Source: Akkermansiaceae bacterium
GTDB lineage: Bacteria > Verrucomicrobiota > Verrucomicrobiia > Verrucomicrobiales > DEV007
DNA: 64,000 nt
NCBI GenBank assembly: GCA_024233005.1
Contig: JACKQE010000017.1
Span: forward strand, 1-64,000
Direction of reading: 5' to 3'
Shown: positions 18,502-28,050 of the stretch, one piece after another
Position numbering within the stretch: position 1 is the first letter of the stretch
How the letters are laid out: each line of letters begins with the position of its first letter
Position numbers and translations under genes: made by a program
The notes under the pieces: model-generated
Databases searched by the model: none
Seen by the model: the letters and a program-made list of their open reading frames with translations, nothing else
Told to the model about the DNA's origin: nothing

Positions 18502-19335
18502 TCATGCCTGGCATTGGGGACACCAGCAGGTGGTCCGACCTCGCAGATCGGCCCGGACGAGGGCGGCGCGGCATTGGCGGCGGGGACAATGTCCGCCGTC
18601 CCTCCAACGGTGGTTGAAAAGCCAGCGGTCGGGAGGTTCGCCCCAGTCGGTCCCGATCACCTCCAGCGCCTCCCGGCACAGCGTCCGGATGCCGCGCCAG
18701 AAAGCCGCGATGCTTCCGGGGGCGTTGCGCAGGGTTCCTGCCAGTTGGGGAGGGGGCAGTCGCAACCGCCAGAGGAGTTCGTCCGCCATCCAATTGCCGA
18801 TGCCGGGAAACCAGGCCTGGTCGAGCAGAAGTGGTTTGAGCGGGCTGCGGGCGTGCCGCCGCAAGGCTTCCGCTACACGGTCCCTGGTGAAGTCTGACGT
18901 GAGAATTCCGGGAGGGAGGTCAGTCCACCAGTCTGGATCCTTGCCGGAGTCGCCGGTCACTTCGATCGACAAGGCACCGAATTGACGGGGATCGTGGAAG
19001 ACCAGCATGGTTCCATCCTCAAGATCCAGCGTGAGATGGTCGTGTTTCCGGGGGACCTGCTCAGCTCCGGCAACCCGGGACAGTTCTCCGGTCATGCCGA
19101 GGTGGACGGCCAGCCAACGGCCTTCGCTGAAGCCGAAGAGCATCTGTTTGCCGTGCGTCCGGGCGGACTGGAGCCGGCGTCCGGCGAGTTCTTTCGCGGC
19201 TTTCGCGGCCGCCCGGGCTGAGCCATGGGCGCGAAAGACCCGCGTTTCGGGATGAATCCGGACGTCCCGGACCACCTCCCCGATGGACGGCTGCCATTGG
19301 CGGCAATAGTAGGCCACTTCAGCCAGTTCAGGCAT
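18502..19335 (-). CDS. Fpg/Nei-family DNA glycosylase
   Basis: The 277-residue protein is full length for formamidopyrimidine-DNA glycosylase / endonuclease VIII-type base-excision repair enzymes. It begins MPELAE, giving the catalytic Pro and the conserved Glu after Met removal. The DNA-contacting lysine is in THGKQMLFGF, the helix-two-turn-helix carries PGIGNWMADELLWR, and the C-terminal zinc finger reads HCPRRQC ... GRTTCWCPQC, with the usual GR-x-T arginine. The first zinc pair is spaced C-x4-C instead of the common C-x2-C. It converges with the glycoside-hydrolase-like gene (12-bp gap). Whether it prefers oxidised purines (MutM) or pyrimidines (Nei) cannot be told from this. Confidence 0.92.
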   Translation of the reverse strand: MPELAEVAYYCRQWQPSIGEVVRDVRIHPETRVFRAHGSARAAAKAAKELAGRRLQSARTHGKQMLFGFSEGRWLAVHLGMTGELSRVAGAEQVPRKHDHLTLDLEDGTMLVFHDPRQFGALSIEVTGDSGKDPDWWTDLPPGILTSDFTRDRVAEALRRHARSPLKPLLLDQAWFPGIGNWMADELLWRLRLPPPQLAGTLRNAPGSIAAFWRGIRTLCREALEVIGTDWGEPPDRWLFNHRWRDGGHCPRRQCRAALVRADLRGRTTCWCPQCQA

Positions 19336-19342
19336 AGGTGCG

Positions 19343-21586
19343 CTATTGCTTCAGGTAGTCCAAGAGAGCGGTCTCACGGTCTCCCGGGGTGGCCGGAGCC
19401 ACCGTCAACAGTCCGGATTTGCCGCGGGCGGCATAGGCGGCTCGGATTTGATTCTGGAGAGCCTCCTCGGCGTCCCAGAGCCAAAGGGAATGGGGGGACG
19501 AGAGGGTGAGGAGCCCACCGATGTCACCGTATTTCACGATACCCGGCTGGAAATCGGCATCCCACTCGCTGGCCAGCTTGTCGAACCGGAATCCGGCGGT
19601 GTCCACCGCGGCCAAGGCCACGGCATCTCCGGCGAGAGCACGGGCCGCCGCGACCCAGGCGCCGGCGCTGCCCTGTCCGACGAGGGCGATCTCTTTCACC
19701 TGGTACATTTCATTGTTCTTCACAAAGCTCACCAGCGTGAGGAGGTCGTGGACCCGGCGGGCGAACAGGGAGTCGTTGTAGCCATAGTAATACACCGGAC
19801 TGAGTTTCCAGCGGTCGTCCGGCTTTTCCGCTTTGCCGGGATAGGACAGCTGGGGGTTCTCGGTGACCGTTGCCCCGGGGTTGAGGAACTCGCCCTGCTG
19901 AAAAAGATCCGCGCTCATCACCGCCACTCCCGCCGCAAGCAGGTTGGCGACAGCCGCCCGGGGCTGCGTGCCGCTTTCGAACAGGCCGGCTTTCCCTTCC
20001 GGCGAAGCCCAGATGACCACCCGGCCCTTCCATTGTTCAGGGAAGAGGAAGGCGGCGGGGATTTCCTCGCCATGGGTGTCATTGCCCACCAGGCCGGTGA
20101 GTTCGACATAGCCGGCGCGCTTTTCCTTGCCTTTCAGACCGAAATTCACCTCCTTGGCATCGGGCAATCCGCGACCGATCATGGTACGGACCGCCGTTCC
20201 GAGAACCTCGGTTGCTTTGTCGGCATCCCCGGCGGTTTGGGGATGCAAGAGCGGGGCCATCTGCCGTTCCGCGTCTTCACTCCACCATTTGCAGAGGGAC
20301 TTCTCATGGGGTTCTCCGACCGCGTTCCCCGAGGGTGAGGGGTGCTCCGCATCGAAGACCGTGAGCTGCTGGGGTGACAACAGGGCAAAGTCTTCCTCCA
20401 GCACGGGCGATGGCAGGCCCAGTTTGAAATGCCGGTTCACAAATTGGTACATGTGGGTGCGGTTCACATGGTTGTAATTGTGGGGGAATTGAATTTCGAA
20501 ATGGGCTTCGTAGGCGTTTTTGGCTCCGAGCATGTCGTAGAGTCCCACCAGATCGGGGTAGCCCTTGGTTTTGAGTTCCTTCGTCCAGTCATCCGCCGCC
20601 GTCATTCCCTGGGGACGGGGAGCCACCAAGGCGGCGATGTCGATGTTTCCCTGTCCGACCCGGAGATAGAAGGTGTTTTCACAGGTGCAACCTCCCTGCA
20701 TGGAGGTGCTGACCATGACACAGGGGAAGGCCGCCTTGACCCGGGGATCGATCGCGGAGATCATCATCGTCTGGGTGCCGCCACCGCTCGCGCCGGTGAC
20801 GAGGATGCGGTCGGGATCGATGCCCCCGAGTCCGAGCAGGAAATCGAGCGAACGCACGCTGTTCCAGGTTTGGAGACCGAAGTTGGACTGTACCCGCGCT
20901 GCCGCTTCGAAGCCGACAAACCCCCAACTGCCGGGTTCCCGGCCGTTCATCGACTCCCGCGGACCGTTGCGATGATCGGGGAACTGCTTCGAATCGGCAT
21001 TGCCCAGCATGTCGTAATGGAAAACCACACAGCCCATCCGGGCGAGTTGCACGCAGCGCGCCTGCAAGGGACTGCGGCCGGCATTGAGGAATCGTTCGGC
21101 ACCGGTGGCAATGTCCGCCTTCGCCCTGGCTTCTCCCGCATCATAAAAGCGGCCGTTGGCCCAATGCCCGTGGGGGCAGAGGACTCCCGGATAGCCGTTC
21201 GGCCCCGGAGGCTTGCCTTTGGGACGGTAGAGGCTGCCACAAACCAAGTGGCCCGGCATGGATTCAAAATACACTTTTTCCACCGTGTAGTCGCCCTGAT
21301 CGATGAGGCCGTGGACCACCGCGTTGAGAGGCGTTTTCTCCGGCAACGGCCAAAGCCCGGTGCCCACCAGGATGTGGTTTCTGATCTCCGCGGCGCGGGA
21401 CTCCCAAGCGGTGGCGGAGGAAACCGGATGAAAGGGATGGTAGCCGTCAACCGACCGGGGGGGGCCGAGACGCGAGTCTTTGGGAAGTTCTCCCGCCGGC
21501 AGAACTCGCGGTCCCTGGGCGGAGACCGGTACGACACCGGCAAGTGACAGTAGAAGAACGAGAAATCGGTGGCGTTGGGAGGGCAT
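19343..21586 (-). CDS. secreted alpha/beta-hydrolase, acetyl-xylan-esterase-like, with duplicated hydrolase region
   Basis: About 747 residues from the ATG at 21586, with a signal peptide (FLVLLLSLAGVVPVSAQ). The first half is an alpha/beta-hydrolase with VLCPHGHWANGRFYDA and the nucleophile elbow VTGASGGGTQTMMI (about residues 275-288), as in acetyl-xylan esterase and dipeptidyl-peptidase-like proteins. The second half (about 520-747) again looks hydrolase-like (RVVIWASPEGKAGLF, VGQGSAGAWVAA), but its elbow deviates from GxSxG, so it may be degenerate. Substrate is unknown; the neighbourhood of secreted sugar enzymes suggests ester cleavage on polysaccharides. It is divergent from the FAD oxidoreductase. 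Confidence 0.82.
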   Translation of the reverse strand: MPSQRHRFLVLLLSLAGVVPVSAQGPRVLPAGELPKDSRLGPPRSVDGYHPFHPVSSATAWESRAAEIRNHILVGTGLWPLPEKTPLNAVVHGLIDQGDYTVEKVYFESMPGHLVCGSLYRPKGKPPGPNGYPGVLCPHGHWANGRFYDAGEARAKADIATGAERFLNAGRSPLQARCVQLARMGCVVFHYDMLGNADSKQFPDHRNGPRESMNGREPGSWGFVGFEAAARVQSNFGLQTWNSVRSLDFLLGLGGIDPDRILVTGASGGGTQTMMISAIDPRVKAAFPCVMVSTSMQGGCTCENTFYLRVGQGNIDIAALVAPRPQGMTAADDWTKELKTKGYPDLVGLYDMLGAKNAYEAHFEIQFPHNYNHVNRTHMYQFVNRHFKLGLPSPVLEEDFALLSPQQLTVFDAEHPSPSGNAVGEPHEKSLCKWWSEDAERQMAPLLHPQTAGDADKATEVLGTAVRTMIGRGLPDAKEVNFGLKGKEKRAGYVELTGLVGNDTHGEEIPAAFLFPEQWKGRVVIWASPEGKAGLFESGTQPRAAVANLLAAGVAVMSADLFQQGEFLNPGATVTENPQLSYPGKAEKPDDRWKLSPVYYYGYNDSLFARRVHDLLTLVSFVKNNEMYQVKEIALVGQGSAGAWVAAARALAGDAVALAAVDTAGFRFDKLASEWDADFQPGIVKYGDIGGLLTLSSPHSLWLWDAEEALQNQIRAAYAARGKSGLLTVAPATPGDRETALLDYLKQ

Positions 21587-21811
21587 GACGGAAGAAGGGA
21601 AGCGGGATGGGATGGGATGGCGTGGTCGACCGGAATGGGGAAAGACAAGCAATACCTCTTTCCGGGGAACTTGAACGCCTGCGCGATCGCGCCGGAGGAT
21701 GGATCAATTCTGGAACTGGTCCGCCAACGTGAAAAAAATGTCACCCACGACAACTCCAGACTCGTCAGGAGGGCTGATTTTGTGAACAATGGCGACGCAC
21801 CTTTTCCCCTC
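21587..21811. promoter_or_regulatory. divergent promoter region between esterase-like and FAD-oxidoreductase genes
   Basis: This 225-bp spacer must hold both promoters. It contains a perfect 12-bp palindrome GCGCGATCGCGC at 21681-21692 roughly midway, which could be a regulator site or a chance GC-rich motif. No clear -35/-10 pair could be assigned by eye. Confidence 0.3.
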
Positions 21812-23914
21812 ATGACCAATTCCCTTCGACTCTCCCGGTTCTTTGGATGGCTCCTTGTCCCAACTTGGATTCCTCTCCTCGCCGCCCAGGAAAAACCCGC
21901 CGAAACGGAACGGGACATCGTCATTTATGGAGGGACTTCGGCGGGCCTTGTTGCCGGGTTTCAAGCGCTCGCGATGGGGCGCACCGTGGTTGTCATCGAA
22001 CCGTCCACCAGGATCGGCGGGCTCACCACCGGCGGATTGGGCCAGACCGACATCGGCAACAAAATGGTCATTGGCGGGATGTCCCGGCAGTTTTACGAGC
22101 GGATCGCCAGGTATTACCAGAAGAAGGAAGCCTGGAAGTGGCAGACGCGGGAGAGCTACAAAGGCAACGGGCAATCCATCACTGAACACGGGGAACCCAC
22201 CCAGTGGACCTTCGAGCCCAGCGCGGCACTCCGGGTTTATGAGGATTGGATTGCGGAGACCGGATTGGAGGTCATCACCGGGCAACGATTGAACCGGGAA
22301 TCGGGTGTCATCAAAGAAGGGGCCCGGGTACTCTCCATCACCATGGAATCAGGACGGGTGTTCCGTGGCAAAGTTTTTCTGGACACCACCTACGAGGGGG
22401 ATCTCATGGCGGCGGTCGGTGTGAAGTACCGGGTAGGCCGCGAAGGCGTGAAAGAATTTGGGGAGAACCTCAATGGTGTCCGGACCCTCCAGGCGAAGTT
22501 TCACCAGTTCCAACGCGGAGTGGATCCCTACGTCCTACCGGGCGATCCGAAAAGCGGCCTGTTGCCCTTCATCGATTCCTCCGGACCGGGGGAGGAGGGT
22601 TCGGGGGACCGGCGTGTCCAGGCATACTGCTTCCGGATGTGCCTCACCGACCATCCCGACAACCGCATTCCCTTCGCCAAGCCTGACGGCTATAACGAGA
22701 CATGGTATGAGTTGCTGTTTCGGAACTACGAGGCTGGTTTCAGCGGCATGCCGTGGATCAACTCCCCGATGCCAAACCGGAAAACCGACACCAACAACCG
22801 GGATGCCGTCTCCACGGATTTTATCGGCCAGAACTACGACTATCCGGAAGCCAGTTACGCGGAACGGGATACGATTCGGGCGCGTCACTTGCTCTGGCAG
22901 CAGGGGCTGATGTGGACCCTGGCAAATCATCCCCGGGTGCCCGAAAAGGTGCGGATCGAGGCTTCCCGCTGGGGGCTGAGCAAGGACGAATTCACCGAAG
23001 GCGGCGGCTGGCAGGAGCAGCTCTATATCCGCGAAGCCCGACGCATGCTGGGCCAGACAGTCATGACCCAGCACTACTGCCAGCGGCGCCAGATGGTGCA
23101 TGATGCCATTGGCATGGGAGCCTACAACATGGACTCCCACAATGTGCAGCGTCATGTTGATGCGGAGGGGCATGTGAGGAACGAAGGGGATGTCGAAGTC
23201 GGAGTGCCGCCGTATCCCATTGGGTATGGAGCCATCACTCCCCGCAGGCAGGAATGCGACAACCTCCTCGTCCCGGTCTGTCTCTCGGCGACCCACATTG
23301 CCTATGGATCCATCCGCATGGAGCCTGTTTTCATGATCCTTGGCCAGTCGGCCGCCACTGCCGCCGCCCTTGCGATCGAGGCCGGTTCCACGGTGCAGTC
23401 CGTGCCCTATGAAACGTTGCAGAAGAGGCTGATCGCTGATGGTCAGGTCCTTGCCTACGATCCTCCGCCCAAGGTTGGCGGGGGCGACGCGTCCTTTGTT
23501 CCCTTGGCCAACTTGCAGGGCATTGTGGTGGATGACACCTCGGCCCAACTCACCGGGCAGTGGACCACCAGCATTCTCAACTCGGGAATTCATCAAGGCT
23601 ACCGCCACGACTCTGACACCCGGGACGGACTCGCCAAGGCGGTGTTCACAGCCAAACTGCCCAAGCCGGGGAGCTACACCGTGGAAATCGCCTTTGTGGC
23701 CAATGCCAACCGTGCCCAGAATGTGCCCGTGACGGTGACGCATGCGCAGGGAGACACCCTTGCCAAAGTGGATCAGACCCAAAAGCCCCCGGTCGACGGC
23801 ATCTTTTTTCCCCTGGGCGAGTTCGAGTTCGGGACGGAAGGGGCCGTGACGATCACCAACGAAGGAACCAACGGGCATGTCATCATTGACGCGGTGCGAT
23901 TTTTGCCGAAATAG
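21812..23914 (+). CDS. secreted FAD-dependent oxidoreductase with golvesin-like C-terminal domain
   Basis: About 700 residues from the ATG at 21812, with a signal peptide (RLSRFFGWLLVPTWIPLLAA). The FAD-binding N-terminus reads DIVIYGGTSAGLVAGFQA, then EPSTRIGGLTTGGLGQTDIG, typical of the FAD_oxidored family abundant in Planctomycetes and Verrucomicrobiota. Later landmarks include FLDTTYEGDLMAAVGV and GSIRMEPVFMILGQSAATAA, the C-terminal FAD-contacting helix. The last 130 residues (GIHQGYRHDSDT ... NGHVIIDAVRFLPK) match the golvesin/xanthan-lyase CBM-like domain often fused to carbohydrate-active proteins. The oxidised substrate is unknown. Codons upstream of 21812 are rejected because they precede the signal peptide. 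Confidence 0.9.
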   Translation: MTNSLRLSRFFGWLLVPTWIPLLAAQEKPAETERDIVIYGGTSAGLVAGFQALAMGRTVVVIEPSTRIGGLTTGGLGQTDIGNKMVIGGMSRQFYERIARYYQKKEAWKWQTRESYKGNGQSITEHGEPTQWTFEPSAALRVYEDWIAETGLEVITGQRLNRESGVIKEGARVLSITMESGRVFRGKVFLDTTYEGDLMAAVGVKYRVGREGVKEFGENLNGVRTLQAKFHQFQRGVDPYVLPGDPKSGLLPFIDSSGPGEEGSGDRRVQAYCFRMCLTDHPDNRIPFAKPDGYNETWYELLFRNYEAGFSGMPWINSPMPNRKTDTNNRDAVSTDFIGQNYDYPEASYAERDTIRARHLLWQQGLMWTLANHPRVPEKVRIEASRWGLSKDEFTEGGGWQEQLYIREARRMLGQTVMTQHYCQRRQMVHDAIGMGAYNMDSHNVQRHVDAEGHVRNEGDVEVGVPPYPIGYGAITPRRQECDNLLVPVCLSATHIAYGSIRMEPVFMILGQSAATAAALAIEAGSTVQSVPYETLQKRLIADGQVLAYDPPPKVGGGDASFVPLANLQGIVVDDTSAQLTGQWTTSILNSGIHQGYRHDSDTRDGLAKAVFTAKLPKPGSYTVEIAFVANANRAQNVPVTVTHAQGDTLAKVDQTQKPPVDGIFFPLGEFEFGTEGAVTITNEGTNGHVIIDAVRFLPK

Positions 23915-24005
23915 GCCTGGCCCCCGTTCCGCGGCGCGTGTCTGGGGATCTCATTGACACTGAGAGTTTCAGGGGCTTGAATGTCTCCGTCCCCCGATTG
24001 CTCCC

Positions 24006-24824
24006 ATGGAAGCCCGCGACTGGTATGACACGCCGCTCTATTACGACATCATTTTCGATGTTGACACGGGCCTTGAAGCCGACTTTCTCGAGGCGATGTG
24101 GAGGCTTCATGCCGGGGGCATCGGCGGGAAATGCGGAAGCGTTCTGGAACCGGCCTGCGGCAGTGGGCGGCTCATTTCTGAAATGGCCCGGCGTGGCTGG
24201 ATCACCGCCGGATTTGATGCCAATGCCCATGCCATCCGGTTTGCCAGGGACCGTCTTAAAAGGCAGAAACTGCAGCGGAACGCCCATCTCTGGGAGGACC
24301 GCATGGAGAGTTTTCGGCTACCTCCCGAGTTGGGAACGCCTCCCCGGCAGTTTGATCTGGCGCATTGCCTGGTCAGTTCTTTCAAATACCTTTCCTCGGA
24401 GCGCGCCGCCGAGGCCCACCTCCGGTTGGTGGCTTCGGCCCTGCGACCCGGAGGCATCTATGTCCTCGGCATGCATCTCACCGACTACACCGATCCGCGT
24501 CTCACCCATGAACGCTGGGTGGCGGAGCGTGACGGGGTTCACGTTGTCTGCAACACCCGCACTTGGCCGGCGAAACGTCGCACCCGGGAGGAGCGGATGC
24601 GTTCGCGGCTCCTCGTGACCTTTCCCGGAACGGACCGTGCCCCGGTCCGGCAGGAGACCCACTGGACATTCCGCACCTACAGCGCGCGACAGGCGAGAAA
24701 GCTATTCAGGACGGTGCCGGAGTGGGAAATCGTGGCCTGCCACGACTTCCACCATGATCCCGATCGGGTCCGGCCGTTCGACGACAGCTACGCCGACATC
24801 GTTTTCATCCTGAGGCGTCGTTAA
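24006..24824 (+). CDS. class I SAM-dependent methyltransferase
   Basis: The 272-residue protein starts MEARDWYDTPLYYDIIFD and has the class I motif I region VLEPACGSGRLISEMARRG (about residues 46-64), an acidic end of the next strand in AGFDANAHAI, and a motif IV-like FDLAHCLVSSFKYL. The later SALRPGGIYVLGMHL is the usual post-IV strand. Homologues of this small-molecule type have unknown acceptors. It converges on the ABC permease gene with 2 bp between stops and may share a promoter region with the upstream FAD gene. Confidence 0.85.
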   Translation: MEARDWYDTPLYYDIIFDVDTGLEADFLEAMWRLHAGGIGGKCGSVLEPACGSGRLISEMARRGWITAGFDANAHAIRFARDRLKRQKLQRNAHLWEDRMESFRLPPELGTPPRQFDLAHCLVSSFKYLSSERAAEAHLRLVASALRPGGIYVLGMHLTDYTDPRLTHERWVAERDGVHVVCNTRTWPAKRRTREERMRSRLLVTFPGTDRAPVRQETHWTFRTYSARQARKLFRTVPEWEIVACHDFHHDPDRVRPFDDSYADIVFILRRR

Positions 24825-24826
24825 TT

Positions 24827-25969
24827 TCAGTCCAAGGTCTGTCGGTAGCGCTTTATCCCGATGAGGAGCACCACGACCATGAACCCCGCGACTGGCCAGA
24901 GGTGGCCCGCCACCACGCCGATCCCGTTGCCCTTGAGCATGATGCCCCTGACCGCTCGGAGGAAATGGGTCAAAGGAAACACCTCCCCGATGGCCTGAGC
25001 CCAGACCGGCATTCCCCGGAAGGGAAACATGAACCCTGACAGCAGGAGAGAGGGGAGAAAGAAAAAGAACGACATCTGCACGGCCTGCAGTTGGTTCTGC
25101 GCCACGGTGGAGAAGGTGATGCCCACCGCCAGGTTGGTGGCGATGAACAGGCTCGTGACCACATAGAGCAGAGCCAGGCTGCCGGCCATCGGCACATGGA
25201 AAATGACATGCGAGGCGATGAGGATCAGGCTTACCTGGATGAATCCGACCAGAATGTAGGGAATGATTTTGCCCGTCATGACTTCCAGCGGGCGGACGGG
25301 CATGGAAAGCAGGTTCTCCATGGTGCCGCGCTCCCGTTCGCGGGTGATGGCCAGCGACGTGATCATGACCATGGTCATGGTGAGGACCACCCCCATGAGG
25401 CCGGGGACGATGTTGAATTGGGTGATGGCTTCAGGATTGTAGCGGGCGTGAACGAGGAGATCAAGGCGCGGTGGGGGAGTGATCAGCCCGCCGAGAGGGC
25501 CCCGGGCGTCGTGGGAAAGTGCCGAGGAGGCCAGCGCGCGCAGGGTGGAAACGGCACTCCCGGTGGCCCCGGGATCCGTCGCGTCCGCCTCGACAAGCAC
25601 CGAGGCTTTCTCGCCCCGCCAGAGACGGCGGGAGAAGTCTGCGGGAATGTGGATGACAAACTGAACCTCCCCGCGGTCCAACAGCGCATCGGCTTCGAAC
25701 TGTGTGGTCACCGTGCCGACGATGTCATAGTAGCCGCTGTTCCGGATCGCCTGGACCAGGGAACGGGCCTGCGGACCCTGGTCGGCGAGGAGGACTGCGG
25801 TCGGCAGGTGCTTGGGATCGGAGTTGATGGCAAATCCGAACAGCATCAACTGCATGAGAGGAATGCCGACCATCATGGCAAAGGTGAGCCGGTCGCGCTG
25901 CATCTGGGTGAACTCCTTCACCACCAGGGCGACAAATCTTTGCCAGGAAAACGAGGTCGAGTGTCCCAT
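24827..25969 (-). CDS. ABC-2 type transporter permease
   Basis: From the ATG at 25969 (MGHSTSFSWQ) the protein has about 380 residues. One N-terminal helix (MMVGIPLMQLMLFGFAINSD) is followed by a large periplasmic region (about residues 45-180) and five further helices, with the ABC-2 signature RERERGTMENLLSMPVRPLE near the cytoplasmic loop. This is the layout of YbhS/YbhR-type drug or lipid exporters. It is the last gene of a three-gene operon: HlyD-type adaptor, ATPase, permease. Only one permease is encoded, so the channel would be a homodimer, whereas YbhFSR uses two. Upstream in-frame codons overlapping the ATPase gene are rejected. Confidence 0.9.
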   Translation of the reverse strand: MGHSTSFSWQRFVALVVKEFTQMQRDRLTFAMMVGIPLMQLMLFGFAINSDPKHLPTAVLLADQGPQARSLVQAIRNSGYYDIVGTVTTQFEADALLDRGEVQFVIHIPADFSRRLWRGEKASVLVEADATDPGATGSAVSTLRALASSALSHDARGPLGGLITPPPRLDLLVHARYNPEAITQFNIVPGLMGVVLTMTMVMITSLAITRERERGTMENLLSMPVRPLEVMTGKIIPYILVGFIQVSLILIASHVIFHVPMAGSLALLYVVTSLFIATNLAVGITFSTVAQNQLQAVQMSFFFFLPSLLLSGFMFPFRGMPVWAQAIGEVFPLTHFLRAVRGIMLKGNGIGVVAGHLWPVAGFMVVVLLIGIKRYRQTLD

Positions 25970-25976
25970 GATGGCA

Positions 25977-26900
25977 TTAGGAGAAATTGTCCCGGGCCTC
26001 TCCCATGAGGTGGATGAAGACATCTTCCAGACTGGTTTCCACCTGACTCCAAACGTAAGCCTCAGTCCGGTGGGCGGAGAGAGCCTTTTCCAGTGCCGCC
26101 GCATCGGTCCCACTGACATGGAGCGCTTCCCCGAATGCGGCGACGTGGGCCACGGCGGGCTCTTTCCGCAACCGTCCCGCCAGTTCCGCGAGGCGCGGGC
26201 CCTTCACCGTCCACGTGGTCAGGCCCACGGTCCGGATGACCTCGCTGACCGTGCCATAGGCAAGGAGCTGGCCATAGGCCAGATACCCCAACCGGTGGCA
26301 GCGTTCCGCTTCATCCATGTAATGGGTCGTGATGAGCACGGTCAAGCCTTCGCTGGCCAGTTCATGGATCTGCTCCCAGAAATCGCGGCGCGCTTTGGGG
26401 TCCACACCGGCGGTCGGCTCGTCCAGCAGGAGCAGACGGGGCTGATGAATCAGGCAGGCGGCGAGGGCGAGGCGCTGCTTCCAGCCTCCCGACAATTGTC
26501 CGGCGAGCTGCCGTCCCCGGCTGGCCAGTCCCAGCTTTTCCAGGGAGGCATCGACCGCCGCTTTTCGGTTCAGGATGCCATAGATCCGGGCCACGAAGTC
26601 GAGGTTTTCGCGGATGCTGAGATCTTCGTAAAAACTGAAACGCTGGGTCATGTAGCCGACGTTCCGTTTGATCTGTTCAGACTCGCCAATGACGTCAAAG
26701 CCGAGGCAGGTCCCGCTCCCCCCATCGGCGCGGAGCAGGCCGCAAAGCATACGGATGAAGGTGGTTTTGCCACTGCCATTGGGACCAAGGAAGCCGAAAA
26801 TCTCCCCTGTGCGCACCTGGAGGTCAATGGAATCGACGACTGTGCGGTTTCCGAACCGTTTGGTCATGCCGCTGACATCGATGGCCAACGGTTCGCTCAT
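25977..26900 (-). CDS. ABC transporter ATP-binding protein
   Basis: The 307-residue ATPase has all nucleotide-binding motifs: Walker A (GPNGSGKTTFIRML, about residues 39-52), signature (LSGGWKQRLALAACL), Walker B (RLLLLDEPTAGVD) and the switch His (VLITTHYMDEAERC). The C-terminal extension resembles that of DrrA/YbhF-type exporters. Its start overlaps the stop of the adaptor gene (ATGA, 26897-26900), so translation is likely coupled. It powers the permease encoded next. Confidence 0.95.
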   Translation of the reverse strand: MSEPLAIDVSGMTKRFGNRTVVDSIDLQVRTGEIFGFLGPNGSGKTTFIRMLCGLLRADGGSGTCLGFDVIGESEQIKRNVGYMTQRFSFYEDLSIRENLDFVARIYGILNRKAAVDASLEKLGLASRGRQLAGQLSGGWKQRLALAACLIHQPRLLLLDEPTAGVDPKARRDFWEQIHELASEGLTVLITTHYMDEAERCHRLGYLAYGQLLAYGTVSEVIRTVGLTTWTVKGPRLAELAGRLRKEPAVAHVAAFGEALHVSGTDAAALEKALSAHRTEAYVWSQVETSLEDVFIHLMGEARDNFS

Positions 26901-27859
26901 GGGGATTGCGGGTCAAAGCGGATGTCCACCGGTTGACCGGGATGAAGGCGGATGGCCACTGAGGGATCGACTTTCAGTTCGACCAGATAGACCAAGCGGA
27001 CCCGGTTTTCCCGGCTGTAGAGCACGGGGGGAGTGTATTCCGATTGGGGCGAGAGGTAGGAAATCGTCGCCGGGAAGGGCTCCATCCCATGTCCCGACAC
27101 AGTGGCGGCATCCCCCACCTGCAGCTTGGCCAGCCAGGGTTCGGGGACAAAGACACGGATTTTCACCCGGTCGGGAGGCAAGAGCACGACGACGGGTTGT
27201 CCAGCCGGGACCCATTCTCCTGGAACGAAGAGGGTGTCAAAGACAGGGGCGGCCTGAGTGGCAACGGGGGACTTTTGCGCAAGATCCCAGCGAGCCCGTT
27301 CGACTGCCGCTTCCCGTGCGGCGTGCTCGGCCTCGGCGGCGGCGATCTGGTCGTCCCGTGCTCCCAGTTCGGCGGTTTCGAGATCGGCCTTCAATTTGGC
27401 GACCTGCTGTTGCTCCCGTCTTTGGGAGGTCGAGGCCGCATCTTGCTCCCGCCCGGTGGCCACGCCCTGTTTGAAGAGTTGCATTTGCCGGGCGAATTCA
27501 TTGTTGGCAAAGGCCAACGCGGACTCGGCTTCCTTGAGCTGCGCTTTCAGGGAAGTGATCTCCGCCGGACGTTTGCCCTTGCGAAGATCATCCAGAGTGG
27601 CCCGAGCCGCGGCCGCGCGGGCGGTAGCTTCCTTGAGGATGCTGCCCTCGGTGATCGACTCCAGGTGAAACAGTGGCATTCCGGGCTCGACCCGGTCGCC
27701 CCGGCTGACCGCGAGCGATTCCAATCGTCCTCCCAGAGGGGATGCCACATGGACAAATTCCCCTTCGACATAGCCCTCCAAAACTCCGGAATCTGCAGGA
27801 TCAGAGCACCCTGCCAAAGGAAGCAGGAGACACCACATCAGAAAACGGAAGGCAGTCAT
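26897..27859 (-). CDS. HlyD-family periplasmic adaptor lipoprotein of ABC exporter
   Basis: From the ATG at 27859 the protein has about 320 residues and a lipobox (LLLPLAGCSDPAD), so it is probably a membrane-anchored lipoprotein. It has a lipoyl-like beta segment (GEFVHVASPLGGRLESLAVS), a long coiled-coil hairpin (about residues 60-190, rich in Ala/Glu/Arg) and a barrel region (VFDTLFVPGEWVPAGQPVVV). This is the YbhG/HlyD type that bridges inner-membrane ABC exporters to an outer-membrane channel. No TolC-like gene is adjacent. It leads the operon with the ATPase and permease. Confidence 0.92.
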   Translation of the reverse strand: MTAFRFLMWCLLLPLAGCSDPADSGVLEGYVEGEFVHVASPLGGRLESLAVSRGDRVEPGMPLFHLESITEGSILKEATARAAAARATLDDLRKGKRPAEITSLKAQLKEAESALAFANNEFARQMQLFKQGVATGREQDAASTSQRREQQQVAKLKADLETAELGARDDQIAAAEAEHAAREAAVERARWDLAQKSPVATQAAPVFDTLFVPGEWVPAGQPVVVLLPPDRVKIRVFVPEPWLAKLQVGDAATVSGHGMEPFPATISYLSPQSEYTPPVLYSRENRVRLVYLVELKVDPSVAIRLHPGQPVDIRFDPQSP

Positions 27860-27954
27860 GCGGGGCAGCGGGAGGGAACAGCCCACGGTAGCAGAAAATA
27901 GCGATCTTGTCCTCCGCTCCGCATTGGCAACGTATGCCAGATCGTTTCTGGAGC

Positions 27955-27988
27955 AAAAAAAACGCTGTGACCGGTCAGGATCACAGCG
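27955..27988 (-). terminator. rho-independent terminator of rpmA
   Basis: On the minus strand an 8-bp perfect stem (CGCTGTGA, 10-nt loop, TCACAGCG; 27963-27988) is followed by eight T residues (27955-27962). It lies 62 bp beyond the rpmA stop and upstream of the HlyD gene, so it should separate the two units. Confidence 0.88.
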
Positions 27989-28050
27989 CGAACACCACCC
28001 AAAGGATGGGAAAAGGGACGTCCCGGAATCGCGGGGCGTTGTTGCCAGAC

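Noticed and set aside
22535..23878. 447-residue minus-strand open frame
   Set aside because: Antisense shadow of the FAD oxidoreductase; His/Gly/Arg-rich product typical of reverse-strand frames in GC-rich genes.
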